Assembly (NCBI GenBank): GCA_964402505.1
Contig: CAYOCP010000018.1
Location: forward strand, 33,114-97,113
DNA: 64,000 bases
DNA from: SLRI01 sp964402505
GTDB lineage: Bacteria > Pseudomonadota > Alphaproteobacteria > Geminicoccales > Geminicoccaceae
Reading direction: 5' to 3'
This document shows positions 16,716 to 24,329 of the stretch, piece by piece. The notes under the pieces are model-generated. The model was not told the origin of the DNA. It ran no database searches and worked only from the letters and a program-made list of their open reading frames with translations. The first letter of the stretch is position 1, and each line of letters begins with the position of its first letter. The position numbers and the translations under genes were made by a program.

Positions 16716-18620
16716 ATGGCGAAACGTTCGAACGGCAAGGAGGCGGCGAAGCCGCGACGTGGCTTTGTCAGGCGAGTGGCAGGGCTGCTGCCGGCATTGT
16801 TCGTCGCCATGCTCGTCCTCTGGGTCGGCCTCTTCGTCGTCTACGCACCGGAGCTGCCGGACACGGAGGCCCTTTTCGATGATGCCCGCCAGGCGCGGGT
16901 GACGCTGATCGCCGCAGACGGCACCGTGCTGGCGGAGCGGGGTGCCAGCGGCACGGCCTTCGTCCGGCTCGGCGAGGTGAGCCCCGTCCTTCGCGATGCG
17001 GTGATCGCCACGGAGGACCGGCGGTTCTACAGCCATTTCGGGCTGGATGTGCGCGGCACGCTCAGGGCGCTGCTCAGCAACCTGCGCGCCGGCGAGGTGG
17101 TCGCAGGCGGCAGCACGCTGACCCAGCAACTGGCGAAGAACCTCTTCCTCACCCCCGACCGCTCGTTGCGCCGCAAGATGCAGGAGCTGATCCTGGCTTT
17201 CTGGCTCGAGGCGCGGCTGACGAAGGACGAGATCCTCGAGCTCTATCTCAACCGCGTCTATCTGGGCGCCGGCGCCTACGGGGTGGAGGCCGCGGCACAG
17301 CGCTATTTCGGCAAGCCGGCGGCGCGTGTCGATCTCGCCGAGGCGGCCCTTCTCGCGGGACTCCTGCGGGCTCCCTCGCGGCTGGCGCCGACGGTCGATC
17401 TCGATCGCGCCAACCGTCGGGCGGCGACCGTCCTCCGGCTGATGGTGGAGACGGGCAAGATCTCGCCCGAGCGAGCGGCCGAGGCGCGGGCCGCACCGGC
17501 AAGGCTGGCACCGGCGGGCGGCTCGGAGCTGGCCGGGCATTTCGTCGACTGGGTGCTGGACGGATTGACCCTGCATCTGGGCAAGCCCGAGGCCGACTGG
17601 GTCGTGCGCACCACGCTCGATCCCCGGCTGCAGCGCGTGGCCGAGGCCGCGGTGGCGCGGCAGCTCGGGGATCGGCCGGAGATCGAGGCGGCGGTCGTGC
17701 TGCTCGACGAGGAGGGGGCCATCCGTGCCATGGTCGGCGGCCGGGCCTATCGCCGGGACCGCTTCAATCGCGCGGTCGCCGCCCATCGCCAGCCCGGCTC
17801 GGCGTTCAAGCCTTTCGTCTATCTGACCGCCCTCGAGGAAGGGGCGAGCCCCTCCGACACCATCGAGGACGTGCCCTTCACCGTGGAAGGATGGACGCCG
17901 GGCAATCCGGGCGGCAAGCGCTACGGCCGCGTCACGCTGGACGAGGCGCTGGCGCGCTCGTTCAACACGGTGGCGGTTCGCCTCGGCCAGGATGTGGGCA
18001 TGAAGAAGGTGACCGAGCGGGCGCGGCTGCTCGGCATCGAGAGCGAGCTTCGGCCTGTCCCGTCGCTGGCGCTCGGCACCTCCGAGGTGGTTCCGCTGGA
18101 GCTGACGGCGGCCTACCAGCCCTTCGCGCTCGACGGCGTTCGTCGTCCGCCTTTCGGCGTCGTGCGCGTCACCGACGCGGCGGCGGGCGAGCTCTACGCG
18201 CATCGGCCTGTCGAGGTCGCGGTCGTCCAACCGGAGATCGCCCGCCAGATGCGCAACATGTTGGGTGACGTCGTGCGCCGCGGCACCGGCAGGGCGGCTG
18301 CGCTGCCGGATCGGCAGGCGTTCGGCAAGACTGGCACGACGCAGGGCAACCGGGATGCCTGGTTCGTCGGCTTCGCCGGCGCCTACACCATGGGTATCTG
18401 GGTCGGTCGCGACGACAACCAGCCCATGCCAGGTGTTTCGGGTGCCGACCTGCCAGCCCGGATCTGGCGTGACGTGATGAGCGAGACGGCGCCGGGGGAG
18501 CTCCTGGCCGGGCTCGCGCTACCCCAGGCGAGGCCCGCGCAGCCGGCGTGGAAGGGGGACGGCTACGTCCTGCACACGGTCAAGCGCTGGTTCGACCGGG
18601 TGCTGGGCGCCATCAATTGA
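16716..18620 (+). CDS. Penicillin-binding protein 1A-type (transglycosylase/transpeptidase)
   Basis: 634-residue class A PBP that polymerises and cross-links peptidoglycan in the periplasm. A basic cytoplasmic N-terminus precedes one membrane anchor (about residues 18-40, GLLPALFVAMLVLWVGLFVV). The GT51 domain has EDRRFYSHFGLD with catalytic Glu100, GGSTLTQQLAKNL and RKMQELILAFWLE. The transpeptidase domain has S-x-x-K at Ser362-Lys365 (GSAFK), an S-x-N box (SFN) and KTGTTQ. It is shorter than E. coli PBP1a and lacks a large C-terminal insert, like PBP1C-like or compact alphaproteobacterial forms. ATG at 16716 selected. Divergent from fdhD. Confidence 0.93.
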   Translation: MAKRSNGKEAAKPRRGFVRRVAGLLPALFVAMLVLWVGLFVVYAPELPDTEALFDDARQARVTLIAADGTVLAERGASGTAFVRLGEVSPVLRDAVIATEDRRFYSHFGLDVRGTLRALLSNLRAGEVVAGGSTLTQQLAKNLFLTPDRSLRRKMQELILAFWLEARLTKDEILELYLNRVYLGAGAYGVEAAAQRYFGKPAARVDLAEAALLAGLLRAPSRLAPTVDLDRANRRAATVLRLMVETGKISPERAAEARAAPARLAPAGGSELAGHFVDWVLDGLTLHLGKPEADWVVRTTLDPRLQRVAEAAVARQLGDRPEIEAAVVLLDEEGAIRAMVGGRAYRRDRFNRAVAAHRQPGSAFKPFVYLTALEEGASPSDTIEDVPFTVEGWTPGNPGGKRYGRVTLDEALARSFNTVAVRLGQDVGMKKVTERARLLGIESELRPVPSLALGTSEVVPLELTAAYQPFALDGVRRPPFGVVRVTDAAAGELYAHRPVEVAVVQPEIARQMRNMLGDVVRRGTGRAAALPDRQAFGKTGTTQGNRDAWFVGFAGAYTMGIWVGRDDNQPMPGVSGADLPARIWRDVMSETAPGELLAGLALPQARPAQPAWKGDGYVLHTVKRWFDRVLGAIN

Positions 18621-18627
18621 AGCCGGC

Positions 18628-18912
18628 TCAGGGCTTGCCGCTCATCGCCCGCCAGAGGTAGTGGATGAGCCAGATCGGCACGACGATGACCGCCCCGATG
18701 AAGATGTACTTGACGGCCCACTGCACCCAGCCGGTGGCGTCTCCGAGGATGCCGGCGATGCTGTCCTTGGCCCAGTAGAGCAGGTCGATCGGGTCCTTGC
18801 CGAGCCAGGCGAGCACGAGGCCGACGCAGAGGGACGCCACGACGAGCTTGACAACGGTGGCGGTCGTGATGCGGGGTAGCGTCAAGAGCCTCTCATCCGC
18901 GATGCGCGGCAC
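18628..18912 (-). CDS. DUF6460-type small membrane protein
   Basis: 94-residue protein with two predicted membrane helices: VVKLVVASLCVGLVLAWL (about residues 20-37) and AVKYIFIGAVIVVPIWLIHYL (about 66-86). GKDPIDLLYWAKDS lies between them. The pattern matches small alphaproteobacterial DUF6460 proteins of unknown function. The GTG at 18912 is used as start. It lies convergent to the PBP gene, 7 bases from its stop, and divergent from the proline-racemase gene. Confidence 0.75.
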   Translation of the reverse strand: MPRIADERLLTLPRITTATVVKLVVASLCVGLVLAWLGKDPIDLLYWAKDSIAGILGDATGWVQWAVKYIFIGAVIVVPIWLIHYLWRAMSGKP

Positions 18913-19016
18913 CGGGCTCGTGCCCGATGTTCCGCCGGGAACGGGCAGCGACGGCCCGAAGCGCTGCCGGATATAGGCAGGGCCCCCGGCAGGTGCAAGT
19001 TGGAGACCATCAGACG

Positions 19017-20042
19017 ATGCAACCGGATCAGGCGCTCAGCCTCGTTGCCGTCCATGCCGAGGGCGAGATCGGCAAGGTGATCGTGGCGGGTGCCCCAGCG
19101 ATCCCGGGGCGATCGGTGCTCGAGAAGCTCGTTCACCTCAACACCGTGGATGACGGGCTTCGGCGCTTTTGCGTCCTCGAGCCGCGCGGCGGGCCGCAGA
19201 TGTCGGTCAACCTGCTCCTGGATGCGATCGAGCCCGGCACCGATGCAGGCTTCATCGTCATGCAGCCGGACGCTTCGCACGCGATGTCGGGCTCGAACGC
19301 CATCTGCGTGACCACGGCCTTGCTCGAGACCGGTCGCGTGGCGATGCAGGAGCCGGAGACGCGGCTGGTGCTCGACACCGCCGCCGGGCCGGTGCCGGTC
19401 GTGGCCACCTGCCGGGAGGGCAAATGCGAGCGCGTGCGCCTCGACATGCCCTGGAGCTTCGTGGTCGGGGACGGGCTCGCCTTCGAGGTCGAGGGGCAGG
19501 GCCGGATCGAAGCGGCGATCGCCTTCGGCGGCGTCTTTTATCTTCTGGTCGACGCGGGGCCGCTCGGCCTCGAAATCGTGCCAGGGTCGGCGCGGCGGCT
19601 GGTCGATGCCGGCATGGCGATCCTGGCCGAGGCCCGACGCCGCTGGCAGCCGGTCCATCCAGAGCGGCCGGGGATCGAGGGGCTCGCCTATCTCATGTTC
19701 ATGGCGGAGGACGAGGGTCGAAGGGTCAATGCCACGATCATGCCACCGGGCCGCATCGACCGCTCGCCCTGCGGCACCGGCAGCTCGGCACGGCTCGCTT
19801 TGCTCCATGCGCGGGGCGAGCTGCGGCAGGACGCGACCGCAACCTTTCACTCCATCATCGGCAGCCGCTTCGAGGCCGGAATCGGCGCCACGGGCGAGGT
19901 CGCGGGCCGGCCGGCGATCCGCCCCTGGATCAGCGGCCGGGGCTGGATCTACGCCGAGGAGAAGCTCTTCGTCGACGCGCGCGATCCCTTCCTTGCCGGA
20001 CATGCCGTGGCCGATGTCTACGGCCCCGGCCTCGCGCGATGA
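19017..20042 (+). CDS. Proline racemase family enzyme (Ser/Cys type; hydroxyproline epimerase or dehydratase)
   Basis: 341-residue two-lobed enzyme of the proline racemase superfamily. The first catalytic motif, normally MCGHxxI, reads MSGSNAI with Ser91 in place of Cys. The second, DRSPCGTGSSAR, keeps Cys252. Family studies (Zhao et al., eLife 2014) associate Cys/Cys with 4-hydroxyproline epimerase or proline racemase, Thr/Cys with trans-3-hydroxyproline dehydratase, and Ser/Cys with members that can do both. The usual His after the first Cys is also Ser here. ATG at 19017. The stop overlaps the hemW start by 4 bases. No other hydroxyproline pathway gene lies nearby, so the physiological role is open. 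Confidence 0.82.
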   Translation: MQPDQALSLVAVHAEGEIGKVIVAGAPAIPGRSVLEKLVHLNTVDDGLRRFCVLEPRGGPQMSVNLLLDAIEPGTDAGFIVMQPDASHAMSGSNAICVTTALLETGRVAMQEPETRLVLDTAAGPVPVVATCREGKCERVRLDMPWSFVVGDGLAFEVEGQGRIEAAIAFGGVFYLLVDAGPLGLEIVPGSARRLVDAGMAILAEARRRWQPVHPERPGIEGLAYLMFMAEDEGRRVNATIMPPGRIDRSPCGTGSSARLALLHARGELRQDATATFHSIIGSRFEAGIGATGEVAGRPAIRPWISGRGWIYAEEKLFVDARDPFLAGHAVADVYGPGLAR

Positions 20043-21202
20043 GCGATGCCGGCACGATCGCCCTCTACGTCCACTGGCCTTTCTGCCGGGCCAAGTGCCC
20101 GTATTGTGACTTCAACAGTCATGTACGCGCGGAGGTCGACCACGATCGCTGGCGAAGGGCGCTACTGGCCGAGCTCGACCATTTCGCCGGCGAGGTCGGC
20201 GAGCGCCGGCTCACCTCCATCTTCTTCGGCGGCGGAACGCCGTCCCTGATGCCGGCCGCCACCACGGCCGCCGTCATCGACAGGGCACTTGCGCACTTCG
20301 CGGCCGATCCGGCGCTCGAGATCAGCCTCGAGGCCAATCCGACCTCGGTCGAGGCCGGGCGCTTCGCCGACTACCGCGCCGCCGGCGTGAACCGCGTCTC
20401 GATCGGCGTGCAGGCGCTCGATGACCGGGACCTCGAGGCGCTCGGGCGCGAGCACGATGCGGCCGAGGCCGTGGCCGCGATCGGGCTCGCGGCGCGCGTC
20501 TTTCCGCGCTGGTCCCTCGATCTGATCTATGCCCGGCCGAGACAAACCCTGGCAGCGTGGCGGGCCGAGCTCGGCCAGGCGCTCGCTCTCGCGGGCGAGC
20601 ACCTCTCGCTCTACCAGCTCACCATCGAGCCGGGCACCGTCTTCCACGCCAGGCAGCGCGCCGGGCTGCTCGCCGTGCCGCGCGACGACCGGCAGGCGGC
20701 TCTCTTCGAGCTGACCCAGGAGCTGACCGAGGCTGCCGGGCTCGGCGCCTACGAGGTCTCGAACCATGCGAAGCCGGGGGGCGAGTGCCGCCACAACCTC
20801 ACCTACTGGCGCTACGAGCCTTATATCGGCATCGGCCCCGGCGCCTTTGGGCGGCTGCCGGGTGGGGCGGGGCGGATCGGCACGGCCACGCGGCGCGTGC
20901 CCGAGGCGTGGCTCCAGGAGGTCGAGCGGCGCGGCCACGGCGAGCTGCAACGGGAAATGCTGACGCCGGGCGATCTCGTGATCGAGGCGCTGATCACCGG
21001 GCTCCGGCTCGCCGAGGGCGTGCCCGAGGCCCGCCTCGCGGCGCTCGATCCGAGGTGGCGGGAGCACGTCGATCCGACAGCACTGGCCCGGCTCCGGCGA
21101 TCGGGCCGCCTCGCGGACGAGGCCGGGGTGCTGAAATTGACCGGCACCGGCCGCCTCTGCCTCGATGCGGTGCTGCGCGATCTCGTGGCGGTGGCCGCCT
21201 GA
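20039..21202 (+). CDS. hemW: Heme chaperone HemW (radical SAM, HemN-like)
   Basis: 387-residue radical SAM protein. The 4Fe-4S motif is Cys16-x3-Cys20-x2-Cys23 in HWPFCRAKCPYCDFNSH. SIFFGGGTPSLM, LEANPTSVEAGRF, GVNRVSIGVQALDD and LYQLTIEPGTVFHAR follow, the standard HemW order. HemW lacks the coproporphyrinogen-binding N-terminal extension of true HemN and acts as a heme-trafficking chaperone in the cytosol or at the membrane. It starts within the stop of the proline-racemase-like gene. Alphaproteobacterial hemW is more often next to rdgB, which is not present here. Confidence 0.9.
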   Translation: MSDAGTIALYVHWPFCRAKCPYCDFNSHVRAEVDHDRWRRALLAELDHFAGEVGERRLTSIFFGGGTPSLMPAATTAAVIDRALAHFAADPALEISLEANPTSVEAGRFADYRAAGVNRVSIGVQALDDRDLEALGREHDAAEAVAAIGLAARVFPRWSLDLIYARPRQTLAAWRAELGQALALAGEHLSLYQLTIEPGTVFHARQRAGLLAVPRDDRQAALFELTQELTEAAGLGAYEVSNHAKPGGECRHNLTYWRYEPYIGIGPGAFGRLPGGAGRIGTATRRVPEAWLQEVERRGHGELQREMLTPGDLVIEALITGLRLAEGVPEARLAALDPRWREHVDPTALARLRRSGRLADEAGVLKLTGTGRLCLDAVLRDLVAVAA

Positions 21203-21212
21203 GCCATGAAAA

Positions 21213-21238
21213 AGCCCCCGACCTTCCGGCCGGGGGCT
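21213..21238 (-). terminator. Rho-independent terminator for the sugar ABC operon
   Basis: Perfect 8-bp stem AGCCCCCG/CGGGGGCT with a 10-base loop, lying between the convergent stops of hemW (21202) and the ABC solute-binding gene (21264). Read on the minus strand, the stem is followed directly by a run of five T, as expected for an intrinsic terminator. On the plus strand the following CCTTCGT is weaker, so it mainly serves the minus-strand operon. Confidence 0.85.
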
Positions 21239-21263
21239 CCTTCGTCATAAACGTCGAGGCGCT

Positions 21264-22271
21264 TCAGCCGCCGATGCAGGTATCGGCGGTCTCGGGCGTG
21301 CAGACGTCGAGGCCGGTATAGGTCGGATCTTCGGGGTTCTTGCCCTCCTTGACGATGTCGTGGAGGAACTTCATCGACTCGTAGCCCATCTCGAAGGGCC
21401 GCTGGCCGACCTGGCCGAGCGACAGGCCCTCCTTCATGAGCTCCATCTGGACCGGCAGGGTGTCGGCGACGACGAGGGCGAGCTGGCCGCTCTCGAGCCG
21501 ATCCTTGTAGGGCGTGACCGCGGCGCGATAGGCGTCGGGCACGAACTGCGGAAAGCCGCCGGTCGGCACGAAGGCGTCGAGGTCCGGCTCGCGGGCCAGG
21601 ATGTCCTCGAGCTGCTGGTTCGCGCGCATGAAGTCGTCGTCGGTGTAGAGCGGGCAGCCCTCGATCTCGGTCCAGCCGTTCTCGCCCTCGAGCCGCTTGC
21701 CCGGCGGCTCGCTGCTGGCCTCGCCGGAGAGCGTGTCGCGAATGCCCTGCATGCGCTCGTTGTGGTTGGCCGCCGCGGCACCGCCCGACTGGATGCAGAT
21801 GGTGCCGCCGTCCGGCTTCAGCTCCATGACGCGCTTCGCGAGGTTGACGCCGATGTCGTAGTTCTTGGTGCCGACATAGGCGATGCGCAGGTCCTTGTTC
21901 TCCGGCAGAAGATCGCTGTCCCATGTCAGGACCGGGATGCCGGCGTTCTTCGCCTCGGTCAGCGGCGCCACCACCGCCGCGGCATTCGAGGGCGACACGG
22001 CGATGCCGTCGACGCCGCGGGCGACGAGGTCGGAGAGCACCTGGACCTGCTCCTCGCCGCCGCCGTGCTCGCCCGGACCGATATAGAGGCACTCGATGTC
22101 GCCGAGCTCGGATTCGGCCTTCTTGCAGCCGTCACGGGCCTGGTCGAAGAACGGGTTGTTGGTGTTCTTGGGCACGAGCGCGAAGACCAGCTTGTCCTGG
22201 GCCCGGCTCTCCGGCGTGCCGAAGGTGACGAGCGTCGCCACCGCGACGGCGCCCAAAAGCAGCTTCTTCAT
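21264..22271 (-). CDS. Sugar ABC transporter, periplasmic solute-binding protein (CUT2/RbsB type)
   Basis: 335-residue type I periplasmic binding protein. A Sec signal peptide (MKKLLLGAVAVATLVTFGTPESRAQ, cut after about residue 25) is followed by KLVFALVPKNTNNPFFDQARDGCKKAE, then GVDGIAVSPSNAAAVVAPLTEAKNAGIPVLTWDSDL and RIAYVGTKNYDIGVNLA, the pattern of ribose/fructose-type binders. Three or more Cys in the mature chain could form disulfides. ATG at 22271 selected because it begins the signal peptide. Third gene after the ATPase and permease, 43 bases downstream of the permease, and followed by the terminator at 21213-21238. The ligand is probably a sugar or polyol and not identifiable from sequence. 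Confidence 0.9.
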   Translation of the reverse strand: MKKLLLGAVAVATLVTFGTPESRAQDKLVFALVPKNTNNPFFDQARDGCKKAESELGDIECLYIGPGEHGGGEEQVQVLSDLVARGVDGIAVSPSNAAAVVAPLTEAKNAGIPVLTWDSDLLPENKDLRIAYVGTKNYDIGVNLAKRVMELKPDGGTICIQSGGAAAANHNERMQGIRDTLSGEASSEPPGKRLEGENGWTEIEGCPLYTDDDFMRANQQLEDILAREPDLDAFVPTGGFPQFVPDAYRAAVTPYKDRLESGQLALVVADTLPVQMELMKEGLSLGQVGQRPFEMGYESMKFLHDIVKEGKNPEDPTYTGLDVCTPETADTCIGG

Positions 22272-22314
22272 TGCCTGTACCTCCCGAAATGGATGAAGCT
22301 CGACCACGTGCGGC

Positions 22315-23343
22315 CTACCCGCGCGTTCTGCCGCGGAGCCGCTCGAGCAGCACCGCGAGAATGATGAAGAGCCCGACGAAGAGATCGTACCAATTGGCAT
22401 CGACCCCGAACATGATCAGGCTGTTGCGGATCAGGAAGATCAGCGCGGCACCGATGAAGGCGCCGTAGATGCTGCCCTCGCCGCCCATCAGGTTGGCGCC
22501 GCCGATGACCGTGGCGGCGATGACGTAGAGCTCGTAGGTCTTGCCCATGCCGTTCGAGGCCGAGCCGCCGTAGCCGGCCGAGAGAATGCCGGCGATGGCA
22601 GCGGTCAGGCCGGCGAGCATGTAGACCTCGATCTTGATCCGGTCGACCGGTATGCCGGTCAGCCGGGCGGCGTGCTCGTTGCCGCCGATGGCGAAGAGGT
22701 AGCGGCCCCAGGACGTGGTCCTGAGCACGACCGCCATGATGATCGCGAGGATGATGAGCACGACGAACATATTGGAGAGCGGCAGCACGTCGCCGTCGAT
22801 CCAGGGCAGCTCCAATCGGCCGCCGCCGAGCCACTTGAAGGTCTCGCCACCCTCGCCGAACTTGTAGATCACCCGGTTCTCGGACGCGACGATGGCGAGC
22901 GAGCGGGCGATCGAGAGCATTCCGAGGGTCACGACGAAGGGCGGCAGCTTGAGATAGGCGATCAGCGCCCCGTTGACGTAGCCGACGACGAGGCCGGCCA
23001 CGACCCCGCCCATGACCCCGACATACCAGTCGAAGCCGCCCTCCAGCAGCCTCGCCGCGACGATGGCGCAGAGCGCCATGGTCGAGCCGACCGAGAGGTC
23101 GATGCCGCCGGTGATGATCACCGCGGTCATGCCCATGGCGATGATGCCGATGGCCGAGAAGTTGCGGGTGATGTTGTAGAAGTTGTTCTTGGTGACGAAC
23201 GAATCCGGCTGGTCGATCGCGGTCGCGATGCAGATCAGCGCTACGGCGACGGTGACCCAGAGCGCCTGGTTGGCGAGGAACGAGCCGGCCCAGCTCTGCT
23301 CCCTGATCCGGGTGACCTCGGAAATGTCGACGGAGCTGCTCAT
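22315..23343 (-). CDS. Sugar ABC transporter, permease (RbsC/FrcC type)
   Basis: 342-residue inner-membrane permease with eight to ten hydrophobic segments. Family landmarks are GMTAVIITGGIDLSVGS (residues about 75-90), GYVNGALIAYLKLPPFVVTLGM (about 120-142) and GGANLMGGEGSIYGAFIGA near the C-terminus. These are the BPD_transp_2 signature of RbsC/XylH/FrcC permeases. Start ATG at 23343, ten bases after the ATPase stop. It should work as a homodimer with the single-domain ATPase upstream. Confidence 0.92.
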   Translation of the reverse strand: MSSSVDISEVTRIREQSWAGSFLANQALWVTVAVALICIATAIDQPDSFVTKNNFYNITRNFSAIGIIAMGMTAVIITGGIDLSVGSTMALCAIVAARLLEGGFDWYVGVMGGVVAGLVVGYVNGALIAYLKLPPFVVTLGMLSIARSLAIVASENRVIYKFGEGGETFKWLGGGRLELPWIDGDVLPLSNMFVVLIILAIIMAVVLRTTSWGRYLFAIGGNEHAARLTGIPVDRIKIEVYMLAGLTAAIAGILSAGYGGSASNGMGKTYELYVIAATVIGGANLMGGEGSIYGAFIGAALIFLIRNSLIMFGVDANWYDLFVGLFIILAVLLERLRGRTRG

Positions 23344-23353
23344 CGTTGACCCT

Positions 23354-24094
23354 TCAAGCCGTGGCGATGGCGCCGGTGATCAGGCCCGTCACCTCTTCCG
23401 GCGAGGTGTCGGCGATGGGCTTGTCCGCCACCAGGCTGCCGCGGCGCAGCACGGCGACGTGATCGCAAACGGCGAACACGTCGGGCATGCGGTGGCTGAT
23501 GAGGATGATGGCGATGCCCTGGTCGCGCAGCCGGCGGATCAGGTCGAGCACCTGGGCGACCTGCCGCACGCTGATCGCGGCGGTCGGCTCGTCCATGAGG
23601 ACGATGCGCGGCTCGGAAAGGCGGGTGCGGGCGATCGCCACGGCCTGCCGCTGGCCGCCGGACATCTGCTTGACCAGATCGCGCGGCCGGGTTTCCGACT
23701 GCAGCTCCTCGAAGAGCTCGCCGGCCCGCTGGTACATGCGGCCGAAATCGAGAAAGCGCATGAAGCCGAAGCTCCGCTTGACCTCGCGGCCGAGGAAGAT
23801 GTTGGCGGCGGCCGTCAGGTTGTCGCAGAGGGCGAGGTCCTGATAGACCACCTCGACGCCGGCCTCGCGTGCGTCCAGGGGTCGGTGGAAGTGCATCGGC
23901 GCACCGTCGATCCGGATCTGCCCGGCCGAGGGCGGAAAATTGCCGGCGATGATCTTGACGAGGGTCGACTTGCCGGCACCGTTGTCGCCCATGAGGCCCA
24001 GAACCTCGCCGTCCGCGAGCGTCAGGTTGACGCCGCGCAGGGCCTCGATAGCGCCGAAATGCTTGGCAATGCCCGTCAGCTCCAGTGCCGTCAT
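23354..24094 (-). CDS. Sugar ABC transporter, ATP-binding protein (single domain)
   Basis: 246-residue ATPase with Walker A GDNGAGKST, the signature MSGGQRQAVAI, Walker B IVLMDEPTA and an H-loop ILISHRM. It is a single nucleotide-binding domain, like FrcA, not the fused double domain of RbsA or XylG, so two copies are needed per transporter. ATG at 24094 is chosen by alignment; longer in-frame starts encode unalignable sequence. First gene of the ATPase-permease-binding protein operon, divergent from the CoxL-type gene across 235 bases. Confidence 0.93.
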   Translation of the reverse strand: MTALELTGIAKHFGAIEALRGVNLTLADGEVLGLMGDNGAGKSTLVKIIAGNFPPSAGQIRIDGAPMHFHRPLDAREAGVEVVYQDLALCDNLTAAANIFLGREVKRSFGFMRFLDFGRMYQRAGELFEELQSETRPRDLVKQMSGGQRQAVAIARTRLSEPRIVLMDEPTAAISVRQVAQVLDLIRRLRDQGIAIILISHRMPDVFAVCDHVAVLRRGSLVADKPIADTSPEEVTGLITGAIATA

Positions 24095-24329
24095 GCGCCC
24101 CCCGCCCGTGCATGGCCCCTGCCATCGATCGGGTCGTTCTGCTTGCGGACGAGCATAGCCGGCCTGCGGCACCGGTAAAGCCCTGTTCTGCCTGCCTCGG
24201 GCCGGCTGTCGCAGGCCGCCCGATTTTCGCGGCGGCCCGGTTGTGCTGGCGCGGGCTCGGCCTAAAATCCCGTCCGGCACGATCGATCGGGCGGCGGAGC
24301 GCCGCCTTGCGAAGCTCTGGGAGGACGGG

